Notes under the pieces: model-generated
The model's input: the letters and a program-made list of their open reading frames with translations, nothing else
What the model was told of the DNA's origin: nothing
Databases searched by the model: none
Origin: Macrocybe gigantea
Lineage: Eukaryota; Basidiomycota; Agaricomycetes; Agaricales; Callistosporiaceae
Direction of reading: 5' to 3'
Assembly: GCA_011319805.1 (NCBI GenBank)
Contig: SJRY01000324.1
Coordinates: 17,839-81,838 of the forward strand
Length of the DNA stretch: 64,000 nucleotides
Shown: positions 1 to 10,570 of the stretch, piece after piece
Position numbering within the stretch: the stretch's first letter is position 1
How the letters are laid out: each line of letters starts with the position of its first letter
Program-made: the position numbers and the translations under genes

Positions 1-233
1 CCGCACGCACCTCTGGACCGGGAGAACCCCTGATGGGACCGGCCCCACTGCAGCTGAACGTATCGCGCTTCGCGAAGCAATGGAAATGCTTTGCACAGAA
101 AACCGGCGGCTTAAACTCCTCGCCACCACACTCCACCACATTCGCGCCTATAATGAAGAGCTCATTCATACATGGGCCCCGCGTGCCGCGACCGCCTGGG
201 AGACCAATACTGGGTGGGGACAGCTGGACTAAG
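1..233 (+). CDS. 3' part of accessory ORF3, gypsy family A (partial)
   Basis: The window opens inside this reading frame; it stops with TAA just before LTR A. The 76 visible residues equal the C-terminal part of the 132-aa ORF3 at 22295-22693. Aligned with that copy I count six nucleotide differences, all third-position transitions that leave the protein unchanged, so this is a maintained coding sequence and not random 3' sequence. I recognise no domain. It ends with a Trp-rich tail (TAWETNTGWGQLD). The frame read by the longest local ORF (ATG at 33) is a shadow. Function unknown; its position after pol is where other retroelements may carry an accessory or env-like gene. Confidence 0.6.
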
Positions 234-269
234 GTTTTTCGCGAGGACGCGAATCTAAAGAGAGGGTGA

Positions 270-589
270 TGTTACAGACGCCGCCCAAAGGACTATTCAT
301 TTTCTTATCTTATCTTTCCCACATCCCTTATCTCCCCCATCATGCTGCGCAGTGCGCAGCCATCGAGTCATCTCACTTCCCTAGTCATCCTGAGTCATCT
401 CCTTCCAGTCTTACTCATCCGCAGTCCACAGCATTGCGCAGCCCATGGTCCGTGCTCGAGTACTGTAGTGTATATAAGGACTCCCAGATGTACCAGTAAC
501 GCTAGGCTTAATATTCCTTTTGCCATCATCTCAAGACCACTCTCGCACTTAGTCTGCCCGAGTCCTTCTGAGATTCATCTAGCCTAACA
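270..589 (+). repeat. LTR A (3' LTR of a family A element)
   Basis: A 320-bp LTR starting TGTTACAG and ending CTAACA, preceded by a purine-rich tract (AAAGAGAGGGTGA) that fits a polypurine tract. It closes the element whose ORF3 lies at 1-233. The following bases GCAGC (590-594) continue directly into element C. The other C copy is uninterrupted at the same site (29387-29391), so GCAGC is the predicted target duplication; its left copy would lie outside the window. Confidence 0.85.
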
Positions 590-1950
590 GCAGCAGTCTC
601 GTCCTGCATTTCTATGTTCTGTGTGACATATTTCAGTCAGGGGTTCATTGGGCAGTTATGTCTGATATGTCCCTTCTGTCTGCATCAGAAGCAGCATCCT
701 TCGCATCTCATCTGGTTGACGTCTATGGCATTTGGGTCAGGCTATCCTTGAGCATTACCAGTTGCAAGTGCCGGAGTTTGCTCCTTAGGTGCCGTGGTTC
801 CCTGTGCTGGTTTCTGTGTTTGCTTAGGAGCGAATTGCTCCTTCGCACTGAATTCTTTTTGGGCCTGGCGATATTGCCGGTCCAGTTCCATCATGCATTT
901 GTACCACCAGTCAATGTCCTCCTCACGGATACCTCCTAGTTCAATAATGTGTCGTCCAAGCGCCTGCTCGAGTCCGTGTTTAAAGATATCGATGAGAGCG
1001 ATATCATTGTATTCTGTTAAGGGAGCCCAGCTCCGGAATTTGACAATATAATCCTCGACTGGTCGTTGTCACTGCAACAGTTTCTTAATCTGGATGATCA
1101 CATCATTCCTGGTCTCCGTGGTCATGAAGAATTCGCGGGCTTCTGCCTTAAAGTTCTTCCAGTCCTTGAATGGTGGAAGATGTCCAAGGGGGTCCATCCT
1201 GACTTCTGGAGTGTTAGCCATTGCCGGCATAACAATGCATCTATGTTCCCAATTGTCATAGGTGGAATGGTTTCCAAATTCCTGTCTACATCCATTCAAT
1301 TCTGTCTTGAACTCGAGCCACTCTTGTAGCTTGGAGTCCGCCCAGTTCTGCGCACATTCAGCCTTGCCTCTCATAATCCATTGCAATGCATAGGTTATCA
1401 TATCCCATTTGTTGGTGATTTCTTCTTTGTCAAAGTAGACTTCCATACATCGAAGCCAGCTTCTGATTAAACCGGGATCCCCTTTATATGGATCCGGCGG
1501 TTCTGATTTTGTTCTCTTGGGCTTCTTGCCCAAGTCCAGTTCTTCTTTGATCACATCAACTAAAGTCCGAGTCGCGTTCTGAACCTGTTCAGCCTGCTGA
1601 AGGTTGTTTCAGAGGGTGCCCTAGGCTAAGACAAGAGGGTTTGCAGCGAAGAGGGTAGTGAGGATAATTGTGATGAAAGTGAAGAGGGCGGTGATGAGCT
1701 CTATTATGGGTGTCGCTCAGGAGTTTCCCTTCTTCAGTGAAGTCGAGGGTAAAATTCAAGTTCTGGGGGTCTTCGTTGGGATAGTAGTTGGTCCAGTACT
1801 CGTACTCAACCTTGACTGTGCGGTTTCGAAGGTGAAGGTCTTTTTGGATGAGAGTGTATCCGATGTGTCATTGGTAAAGAGGGTTGCAGTGGATTCTTGT
1901 GCAGAAGGAAGCGAGGTTGGAAACGGGGCTGTTTTGTGTGATAGAATAGT
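590..1950 (-). pseudogene. gag of Ty3/gypsy element C (broken)
   Basis: Minus-strand gag of a gypsy element, read from about 1554 (MIKEELDLGKKPKRTK) downward. The capsid-like core runs from about 1554 to 1069, with the local motifs CMEVYFDKEEITNKWDM and KAECAQNWADSKLQEWL typical of gypsy capsid proteins. Further down, around 650-715, lies a CCHC knuckle region that is broken by a stop here but intact in the second copy (C-X2-C-X4-H-X4-C at about 29440-29500). 1555-1950 is leader between the PBS and the gag start. The element is cut at 590 by LTR A. The site at 1259-1260 (TA) is where the second C copy carries a DNA transposon, so this copy is the empty site. Confidence 0.75.
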
Positions 1951-1962
1951 CAATTAGTACCA
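1951..1962 (-). promoter_or_regulatory. candidate primer-binding site of element C
   Basis: Directly next to the LTR C boundary the minus strand reads TGGTACTAATTG. A PBS that begins TGG is expected for priming by a tRNA 3' CCA end. The second C copy has the same TGGTACTAAT at 46214-46225. I did not identify the tRNA. This contrasts with families A and B, whose PBS matches their own LTR. Confidence 0.5.
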
Positions 1963-3016
1963 TGCAGGCAGCGTGCGACTGTCGACTCCTGCTTTGGTTA
2001 GGTCCGGGAAAAGGCAGTAGGTGCCTGTTAAACTGCAGATGGGTCAGCTCGAATCCTCATTGCAATAGGAATGCCCCAAATGGCAGTCAAGGAAGGATTC
2101 TTTATCAGAAGTCCCAGCGGTCTGGCAACTCCTTTCTTGTTTCGGATCAATACACATTTCTGACAATGATCTTCAAGGGCGTGTTTGAAAGGGTGGTCGA
2201 GGGGTGGGGACTATCCGCACATCCGAGTCCTCCTGTCTCTCTTGCTGAGGTATGTCCCAGGTCAACACACTACCTGGTCAAATGCACGGTGGGACTCTCT
2301 GAAGATTATCCCAGCACAGCCTTTTGATACTCGATTCAGACAGAGTCGGACTCAACATTACTCTTAGTCCTATCATACGTCCAAGTACTATGAGCAAAGA
2401 CCTCTGATAGAGACTGAAATATAGGTTGGCACAGGGTGGGGAGTGGTGGTGGAAAGTAAAAATGTTAGTTTGAGTGGGAGAGAAAGGTATGACAATGCAG
2501 CAGGTTCCTTTGGTTGCATGGCACTCAAGGCTGTCAGGCAATGAAGGAAGGGCAGCAGAGAGAGTAAGAGTAGTGAGGTGCGCAGGGGCCAGCTTCGAGC
2601 TTTTGCTATGCAAAACTAACTCTGCGCGCAAGTCACTCTAACTTAAGAGGAGAGGCGGGGATAAGAATGCTAGTAATTAGCCAGCTCGAAGCTGGATTCT
2701 GCTATGTACAATTTAGGTATTTATACGTTACAACTCCCAAGCATGGACTATGACTATGCTATCTTCATGTTACATGAAACCCTCAACCCTTGTCTGTCTG
2801 AGTAAGGATTTGACTGTGCTCCACATGTTATCCTGCAAGTGCTGCATAATAATCCTTTGCCCTGATCAGTGCTAATGCATCGTTGTCATAGGGTTTCCTT
2901 GAGTTGTTGCATTATGTCTTATTTGTTGCATTGTGGTTTGTATCACGTATTCGTCATGTGGCTTTTGAGTCACATGCCCGTCATCAAGATAACAATAAGT
3001 CCTGGAATCATAACAG
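1963..3016 (-). repeat. LTR C, copy 1
   Basis: Long LTR of element C in minus orientation (plus-strand ends TGCAGG and CATAACA). It is homologous over its length to 46226-47219, with many substitutions and small indels. The upper end is placed at a TCATAACA shared by both copies, so it is approximate. Minus-strand ORFs in it are not real genes. Confidence 0.6.
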
Positions 3017-3154
3017 TTCTTCAGGTGTTCATAATACTTTCAGACACTTCCAGCCTGTTTAGTCAATATATTTATATGAACCATACCTTAGCAAATTAAT
3101 ATTATGTTATGTATACCAATAAAAACCAACACCTCACATTATATATTATATCTA

Positions 3155-4140
3155 TGGAAGGCATGTCCTATCCATATTTATTAGTCATGTTGCCCATGTC
3201 CTGGCCAACACCTGTAGGAATATTATAGGCATGTCAGCCATGTCCTGTATAATTATATAGAATATGGCAATCATGTGGAGCATGTCCTAGCCAACTTACA
3301 GTGGAATATTATACCCATGTTAGCCATATCCTATAGGATTACATAGAATATGGTGATCATGTGAAGCATGTCCTAGCCCACATACATAGGAATATTATGA
3401 TCATGCCAACCATGTCCTATATGATCATGTAGAATATGATGCTCATGCAGAACATGTTCTGGCCCATATACAGAGAAATATTATAGTCATCCAGAGCATG
3501 TCCTAGCCAATGCCTAAAGAAATATTATAATCATACTGACCATGCTGTGTATGATCACGTAGATCCCATTAGTCTTTGTTAGCCTTTCTGTTCTTATACC
3601 CAGTAATCACCCCTCAGTTTTTCACCCTTCCTACATATGCAGGTTAAGCCAGTTCCAGCTTCACCATATCCCTTTATTATAGCAAGAGCTGCCATTCCCA
3701 GCCTCTCTGACCATGGACATACACAAATCTGACAAATACATGATGTCTATGCAGAGCATGTCCAGGACAATACACATATAGGAATATTATAATCATGCCT
3801 AGCATGTCCTGCAGGATGATGGATAATATGATGTTTATGAGGCACATGTTCTAGCCCATCTATGGGGAATATTATAATTATATCAACCATGTTCTGTATG
3901 ACAATATAGAATATTATCTTTGTATGCAGCATAATCCAGCCAACCTACAGAGGAATATTATAACCTTGCAGGCCATGTCCTATAGAAAGATATAGAATAT
4001 GATGTCCATGCTGATCATATCCTAGCCAATCTCCAAAGAGATATTATATTCATGCTTACCATGTCCTATTCTAGCCAAGAACAATATTATGAATATGCTA
4101 GCCATGTACTGGCCATGTCTCATGAATATCATACTCTTAT
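3155..4140. repeat. degenerate ~86-bp minisatellite
   Basis: Successive units share GGAATATTAT, then CATG..AGCCATGTCCTAT, TATAGAATATGATG, TCATG..GAGCATGTCCTAGCC, with a period near 86 bp. Good examples start near 3216, 3303, 3390, 3776, 3868 and 3952. A stretch of unrelated sequence (about 3570-3740) splits the array into two blocks. The units differ considerably from each other. No coding potential seen. Confidence 0.75.
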
Positions 4141-4229
4141 GTAACCAAGATCATATTCATGCAGACTAGATATAGGACTAGATATAAAATGCAATCAAAA
4201 ACTACTTGGTGTTAGAACACAGGAGTGGT

Positions 4230-6736
4230 GGAAAGGTATTTCTTCCTCCAGTTCCAAGAGCCCCAGACTGGAATACTAACTTTAGAGGGAACTCCATCAA
4301 AACCCTAATAGTAGATCAGCCAAGAAATCAATAGTAAGGGAAACCATTACCCTTGCATGTTCCAGCATTTGAACATATCACTGGTAATAGTAATGCCTAG
4401 AAAGGTTCTTGAGATACATGAATCTAGCATCACAAGAAGCCTTCTTTATGGAATATGGGGCATCAGGATCCATAGGGTCTATCTTCATGTCCATGTCTTG
4501 GACCTCTAGCTGATCTTGGATAGAATGAGTCTTGCAGGATAATGTCAATTTACCTTGATAATGATATAGCATTGCAAGTTACAAAAGAAAATAAAATAAT
4601 CTCACCCTTCTTTCCTTTTTCATCCACTTCTACTTTCTTGTCATTATCTACTTCCTCCTCCTTGTCTTGAGTGGAACCAGTCTTGTGAGACAACATAGAT
4701 TTTCCTTAAATCATGATATATAGTTCTGACTTAAGAAAGAAATGAAGTCATCTTATGCTTGTTCCCTTGCACTTTCTCATTTTTGCTGTTGACCTTATTT
4801 TCCTTCTCTTCATCTTCACCATCTTTCTCATCTTCTTTGTCTTGATCATTCCAGATGGCTTTCCCCGTTCTCTTATCCTTGACCTGGTTGACACATCAGC
4901 AGATTCATTCTTATTCTATTTGTTTCTTACCTCATCGTTGCCACCTTGTTCATCTTGATCTGTATCCATAGCTTCCCCTTTGAGTTCAATCTCCTTCTCT
5001 TGTGTTGTCTCCTTCTGAGGGGGGACTTCATTGTCAGTCTCCTTCTCACCATCAGCCTTGTCAGTATCTTCTGATTAACAGTTGACAGGTGGAGTGGCAC
5101 AATGAGTTCCAGTGGCCTTCTCCTTCTCCTTGCCTTTGGAGTTCTTTTTTGAGGTTTAGGGGGCCTTGTCCTTCTTTCTTGTGTCTGGTTTTTCTTCTTT
5201 TTCTTTTTCTTTCTCCTTCTCCCACTCCTTGCCTTTGGAGGTCTTGTTCGAGGTCTTGTTCTTCTTCTCTGTAGCAGTTTCATCTTCTTTCACCTTCTCT
5301 GGCTCTTTGTCCTTTTCCTCCTTGTCATTACTCTCTCCCCTACAGAACTTCAAACCTGTCTTGCCTTGGACCTAACACTTGCACCACCATTCCCACAAGT
5401 CGGATATCTCCTTTTCCTTCAGATATGAAGAATCCTTGAGTTGGAACTTGGGAGGAACACAATCTGAAGAGAAATAGTGGTCCGGTTGATCTTGGAGGCC
5501 TTTCCAGTTCACCTTGGTTTTCTTGCCTGTAAACACTCCTACATATCATTAATGCATGATTTGTTTGTGAGAAAAGTATGTAGGTTTATGAAAATTAAAG
5601 GTCACAAATTCCCATATGAGGTGTTTATGGGTTTTCAAGGAAAGATTGTTACTCTTAGGCAAAAGAGCAGTGTTGTCAGAGAGATTAATGGAAAGGGAGC
5701 CTTCTACATCTTCTTTTTCATTACCATCTTCCTTGTTATTGTCCTCTTTCTCCTCAGCTATAGGCCACTTAATATGTTAGATTATATCAATAATAATTGG
5801 ATCACTTAATCACTTACAGAATTGGCCCTTAGCATATTCACACTACTTTGCATAAAGTCCTGTTTTCTATCCCAGAATCTCCATGAAAAGTGTGGATCCA
5901 ACAGATGGATGAGAAGTCACACTATTGAAGACATTAATATCTCAGTGCCTCAGAAATAGTATTACCTCTCACCAGCAAGTGGTTAGATCCTCTTCTGCAC
6001 TCGAAGGGTGGGTGACTAGCATCAGAATCTGAGCACTCATTATGCATTTGACATTGGTAGCAAAATCGGTAAGAAGCTTTTCCAAATTCTTGCAGTTTCT
6101 AAATAACTCTATTGAATAATAAACACTGAACATATATTGAATGTGCTTACTTTGCTTGTATGGAGGCAGGCTGCAACTCCATATTCCATCGATGGGCCTC
6201 AGCTTCCAACTCTGGCATCTGTTTCTTTGACAGTTTCTTCATTCTCTCTGAGACAATATTGTTTCTGGCATTAAGCCAAGGAAATGTGTGATCCTTACCA
6301 GAGGCTTTCTTGGTGGTCTTATTGAGATCCTTCTTGTATTTGTGGATATAGACCTGGGTCACTGTGATCTTCTTACCAAAGCTGAATGCTTTCTCAGGAA
6401 TGGAAGAGGGAACAGATGATTCTCCCTTCTCCTTTCTTTGAGCATTGCAATTGGGCTTGGAACCATAAGCCCCCAAATAGACATAGTTGTTAAAATAGAT
6501 ATAGATTTTCTAGCAACATAGAAGGTGAATAAATATTTGGAATAATAGAGAACCAGGTACTTGCCTTTGCTAGGTCTAGTGGTAAGTCCTTGGAGTTCAC
6601 CTCTTGACTATGTTTGACTATAATAGCCACCTCTGCTGATTTCTTGATGGCATTTCTCATATCACAGGTGGCCTCTGCCCAGCACTTTCCATGTTCCTGG
6701 AGAATATCAGTATAAGAGGTTGACCACATGATGAGA
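4230..6736 (-). pseudogene. decayed spliced gene, basidiomycete hypothetical family
   Basis: On the minus strand several exon-like pieces with plausible GT..AG joins follow each other: about 6729-6563 (starts MWSTSYTDILQEHGKCW), about 6530-6370 (GAYGSKPNCNAQRKEK), about 6270-6150 (ARNNIVSERMKKLSKKQ), and about 6105-5970 (NLEKLLTDFATNVKC). Further down, about 5350-4930 encodes a very Lys/Glu-rich tail (EKEKEKEKEEK). The ARNN..ERMKKL..EAEAHRWN stretch resembles a large family of uncharacterised basidiomycete proteins that I know only as hypothetical. Frames are interrupted and I cannot join a full gene, so I call it a pseudogene. Function unknown. The low-complexity part could also be simple-sequence drift. 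Confidence 0.35.
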
Positions 6737-7140
6737 TGTTGAGTGGAGGTGGAATAGAAGGGGTTGAATGCAGTGGATGATGAGTGTCAAAGCTCACATA
6801 TTAATTCAATGCCAGAACTAGAAAGTCAATATTGATTATGTAATTAAAATATGGAGGCAAACAAGTACATGTAGCTATGAAAAATGAATACTTCAAGCCT
6901 ATTCATTGGAATCTTTGAGCCAATGTTGTCCAGCTCTATTACTGTGAAATACTAGAGATGCTCTAGTACCTTTAAAATTCAAATTATAGTAAGTTAGTTC
7001 TGTTGAGTGGAAAACAGTTGCATCACCATTCCTCAAGGCCAGAACCAGACTGAGCTCATGCAGAACTAAATCACCTCCCTTGCAATCGGAGATGATCACT
7101 ACTATACAGTAGTCATCATCTCTGGAGTCCTGATGGGCTC
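6737..7140. other. no feature seen
   Basis: AT-rich spacer between the decayed gene and element F. Short ORFs here show no recognisable motif. Confidence 0.5.
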
Positions 7141-7148
7141 ATGTCACC

Positions 7149-9533
7149 ATGTTGGCATTTAATACAGAACCTGTCATTACTGAAACACCTGAAGTCATGT
7201 CAGAAAACCCTAAAAAACCCAGACCGCAACCATGCAAATGGGAACACGCACTGCCTTGCGAGTATCGCATTCGCGCGACAGACTCCAACTCCCTTTGCCT
7301 CAAGGTCGAGGTCCAAACAATGGACACTGGTGATGTCTTTTCAGTTGCCGCGCTCCTTGATTCCGGCACAACTGGCCTCTTCCTCGATCACACATTCGCT
7401 GTGAGGCATCGCATCACAACCTGACCCCTTACCTGACTGATACCCATCCACAACATTGACGGCACTCCCAACGAAGACGGCATGATTCATGAAGTTGTGG
7501 ATTTGGTGATTCACCACCAAGGCCACACCAAGCACGCCGTTTTTGCCGTCACCAGACTCGGACACCAGGAGATGATTCTGGACTTCCCCTGGTTAAAGTT
7601 ACACAATCCTGATATCGACTGGGAAAAGGGTACGATCAAAATCAATCGTTGTGAGCGCACCTGCCACACTTGCGTGAACGACGCGAAAAGCGAATGCTTG
7701 CATGAGTGAAAAGACTGAAACCGGATGAAGGCTGTGATTTGCGCTTGTCGCACCGGCCCTATGCCGCACCTCGCCACTGTCGAGGATGAAGGTGAGGTCC
7801 CCGAAATGGGATGCGATCCGGACGAACTGACCAATGAACCCATTGAGGAGGGCGATCGCTTCTTCATGATCCCCATGCATGATCCTCCGGCCGCATCCAT
7901 TCACGTGATGGTGAACATTTTGCAGCGTCTCGTGGTAGCTCATGCGAAAAATAGCAAAGTGCGCACCTTTTGCGATGCAGTTCCCAATCACTTACACGAG
8001 TTCGAAGATGTATTCGCGAAGTCATCATTCAACACGCTCCCTGAACATCGCACCTGGGACCACGTGATCGAATTGGTGCCTGACGCGAAAGCAAGCCCAT
8101 GCAAGATCTACCCACTCAGCCTCGATGAGCAAAAGGAGCTCAACACCTTCCTTGAAGAGCATCTCGCCACCGGTCATATCTGCCCGTCCAAGTCACCCAT
8201 GGCTGCCCCCTTCTTCTTCATCAAGAAAAAGGATGGCACCCTTTGTCCTGTTCAAGATTATCGTGCACTCAACGCGGCAATGATCAAGAACCGATATCCC
8301 ATCCCTCTGATCTCAGATCTCGTCAATCAACTGCGAGGTGCGAAGTATTTCACGAAACTGGATGTGCGATGGGGATACAACAATGTGCGCATTCGTGAAG
8401 GCGATGAATGGAAGGCCGTGTCCTGCATGAACTGCGGCTTATTCGAGCTGCTGGTAATGTTCTTCGGCATGACGAACTCGCCCGCAACATTTCAGACCAT
8501 GATGAACGACATCTTCCATGACCTTATCATGGAAGGCGTGGTCTGTGTATACCTTGATGACATCCTGATCTTCATGAAGATGCATGAGGGACACCATCAC
8601 ATCACGCGCCTCATACTAGAACGCCTTCACGAGCACAAGCTGTACCTCAAGTAGGAGAAGTGCGAATTCGAGTGCACATGCATCAAATACCTCGGTCTCA
8701 TTATTGAAGAGGGTAAGGTGCGCATAGATCCCGTGAAAGTTGTGGGAGTTGCGGAATGGCCAACGCTGCAAAACTGGAAGGAGGTTCAATCCTTCCTCGG
8801 CTTTGTGAACTTCTACCGCCGGTTCATTTGCAACTTTTCACATCACACGCGTCCGCTCTTTGACCTCACCAAGACCGATGTACGATTCCATTGGAGCGAA
8901 GCTGAACAGATCACGTTCGATGCGCTAAGGTCTGTGGTGACCAGCGAATGGATTCTCATCTTCCCCGATGATGATCGCACCTACCGCGTCGAAGCCAATA
9001 GTTCCGATTTTGTGACAGGCACCATCCTCTCGCAGGAATCTCCTGATGACAGCAAGTGGCATCTGATCACATTCTATTCGAAGAGCCTCTCGGACATGGA
9101 ACGCAACTACGAGATCCATGACAAGGAGCTGCTTGCAATCGTCTGTGCACTAGAGGAGTGGCACCATTTCCTCAAAGGCGTGCATCACTCCATCGAGATC
9201 TGGACAGACCACAAGAATCTCAAGTACTTCCGCACGGCTCAGAGACTCAACCGGCACCAAGCGCGATGGTCGCTCTACCTCTCATGCTTCGACTTCTCAC
9301 TTCATCACCACCCCGGCCACTCCATGGGTAAGCCCGATGCACTCTCACATCGCGCGGATCACAGCAACGGGTCGGCTGACAATCGCGACATCGTGCTTCT
9401 CAAGCCAGAGCTTTTCGTGATTCGCACAACTGAGGCAATAGAGGTTGAAGGCCCAGAGAGAGGTTTGTTGCAGGAGGTTTGGGCGAAGAATCGCGAGCAG
9501 GAGTTCGAAGAAGCCATCGTGAAGGCCGCATGA
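7149..9533 (+). pseudogene. element F pol: protease, reverse transcriptase, RNase H
   Basis: 5'-truncated Ty3/gypsy pol with no gag or 5' LTR. An aspartic protease motif (LLDSGTTG) lies near 7350-7380 and its second half (DLVIHHQGH..ILDFPWLKLHNPDIDW) near 7500-7620. RT spans about 8040-8660, with PSKSPMAAPFFFIKKKDG and the catalytic box YLDD at 8550-8561. The frame is broken by a TAG at 8652-8654. RNase H follows (YEIHDKELLAIV, TDHKNLKYF). The first RNase H aspartate of the usual D-A/S-S motif is Asn here (AAT, 8997-8999), so that domain is probably dead. Base composition is more GC-rich than the flanks. Confident family call; clearly defective. Confidence 0.85.
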
Positions 9534-9588
9534 GATCTCGCGCACACTTGCGCAAACGCCATTTGCAGTTCTGACTGGACCAAGACCG

Positions 9589-10171
9589 ATGGACTACTCT
9601 TCTACCACGGCTGCATCTACGTACCCCGCGACATGGACCTACGATGATGCATTATTGAATTATATCATGATTCGCGTGTCGCGGGCCATCCCGGCCATTG
9701 GAAGATGCTCGAGCTGGTCAGTTGCAATTATTGGTGGCCCTCAATGTCACGCCAAATCAGACTCTACTGCAAGACATGTGACATGTGCCTCCAAACGAAG
9801 ATCCAATGCAATGCGCCACAGGGAGAGCTCCACCCCCACAACATTCTGCCGTCGCACTGGCACACCATCAGCATCGATTTCATCGTGGAACTCCCGGAGT
9901 CAAAGGGGTACGACGTGATCATGGTCATGGTCGATAAACTCTCCAAGCGTGCACACTTCGTTCTGATGCACACCACATGCACTGCGATAGGCGCAAATGT
10001 GCATGTGCCTGACCTCGTCGCCGACTTCTATTATGAAAATCCAACAGCTGCTGGCATGCCAGGCAAACGACGACCGCCTGAATATGAATGCTCGTGCGCG
10101 CCATGCGAATTCATAGAACCAGAGATCGATACCAACACACTGCGATGCACTCGAGGACGAGCGCGCCCTTA
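9589..10171 (+). pseudogene. element F integrase, internally deleted
   Basis: The zinc-binding part is present around 9670-9800 (GHPGHWKML..NYWWPSM..CKTCDMCLQTK), followed by the start of the catalytic core with its first aspartate (ISIDFIVELPESKGYD). After about 9990 the second Asp and Glu of the DDE triad are missing and the reading frame passes straight into a tail ending RCTRGRARP. A large internal deletion is the simplest explanation. A purine tract (10171-10183) and LTR F follow at once. Confidence 0.75.
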
Positions 10172-10183
10172 GAGGGGGAGTAA

Positions 10184-10560
10184 TGTCAGGGGATATCCTG
10201 TGTTCCACCACCAAGTCCTCTCGACAACGTGACCCAAAGACGCTTCACGTGACGGTCATGCAACGTTTGCACCTGTCGCGCAAGCTATTGCACCCTTCGT
10301 GCCTTTTGCATCATGGTGCTCCTGAATAAGGCTGCTTATGCACCTCGTTCCCACCTCACTCCCGCCACGTGCCCACCTCATGTAGTATCGTATATAGCTA
10401 GGTAGTGCCCTAGAGGGGAACCTTAGAGTATTCTCTTAGGTTTCCCCTCTAGGTGAGTCAGTGTACATATGTGGCTACCTCAAGAACTTAGGTTTCCCCT
10501 CTAGGTCCATCTGAGCCCCTCGCGCATATTGCACGTCACGTTTAGGCCATCCTCAGCAGT
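10184..10560 (+). repeat. LTR F (3' LTR)
   Basis: Starts TGTCAGGGGATATCC right after AGAGGGGGAGTAA, a good polypurine tract. It contains a TATA-like GTATATAGC at about 10389. The right end is not fixed because no 5' LTR is present; it lies between about 10557 and 10570, where the frame of element G begins. It holds three related copies of a CCTAGAGGGG / CCCCTCTAGG motif (see findings). Confidence 0.7.
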
Positions 10561-10570
10561 CACCCTAACA

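Noticed and set aside
1963..3016. Several ORFs of 60-120 codons on both strands in LTR C.
   Set aside because: They lie in a long terminal repeat, are not conserved between the two LTR C copies and show no motif.
3155..4140. CRISPR-like array.
   Set aside because: The repeats are contiguous, degenerate and without unique spacers, and the genome is eukaryotic.
4927..5353. Lys/Glu-rich ORFs as a nuclear basic protein gene.
   Set aside because: The repeated CTTCTCCTT-type simple sequence gives long open frames in several phases; treated only as the tail of a decayed gene.
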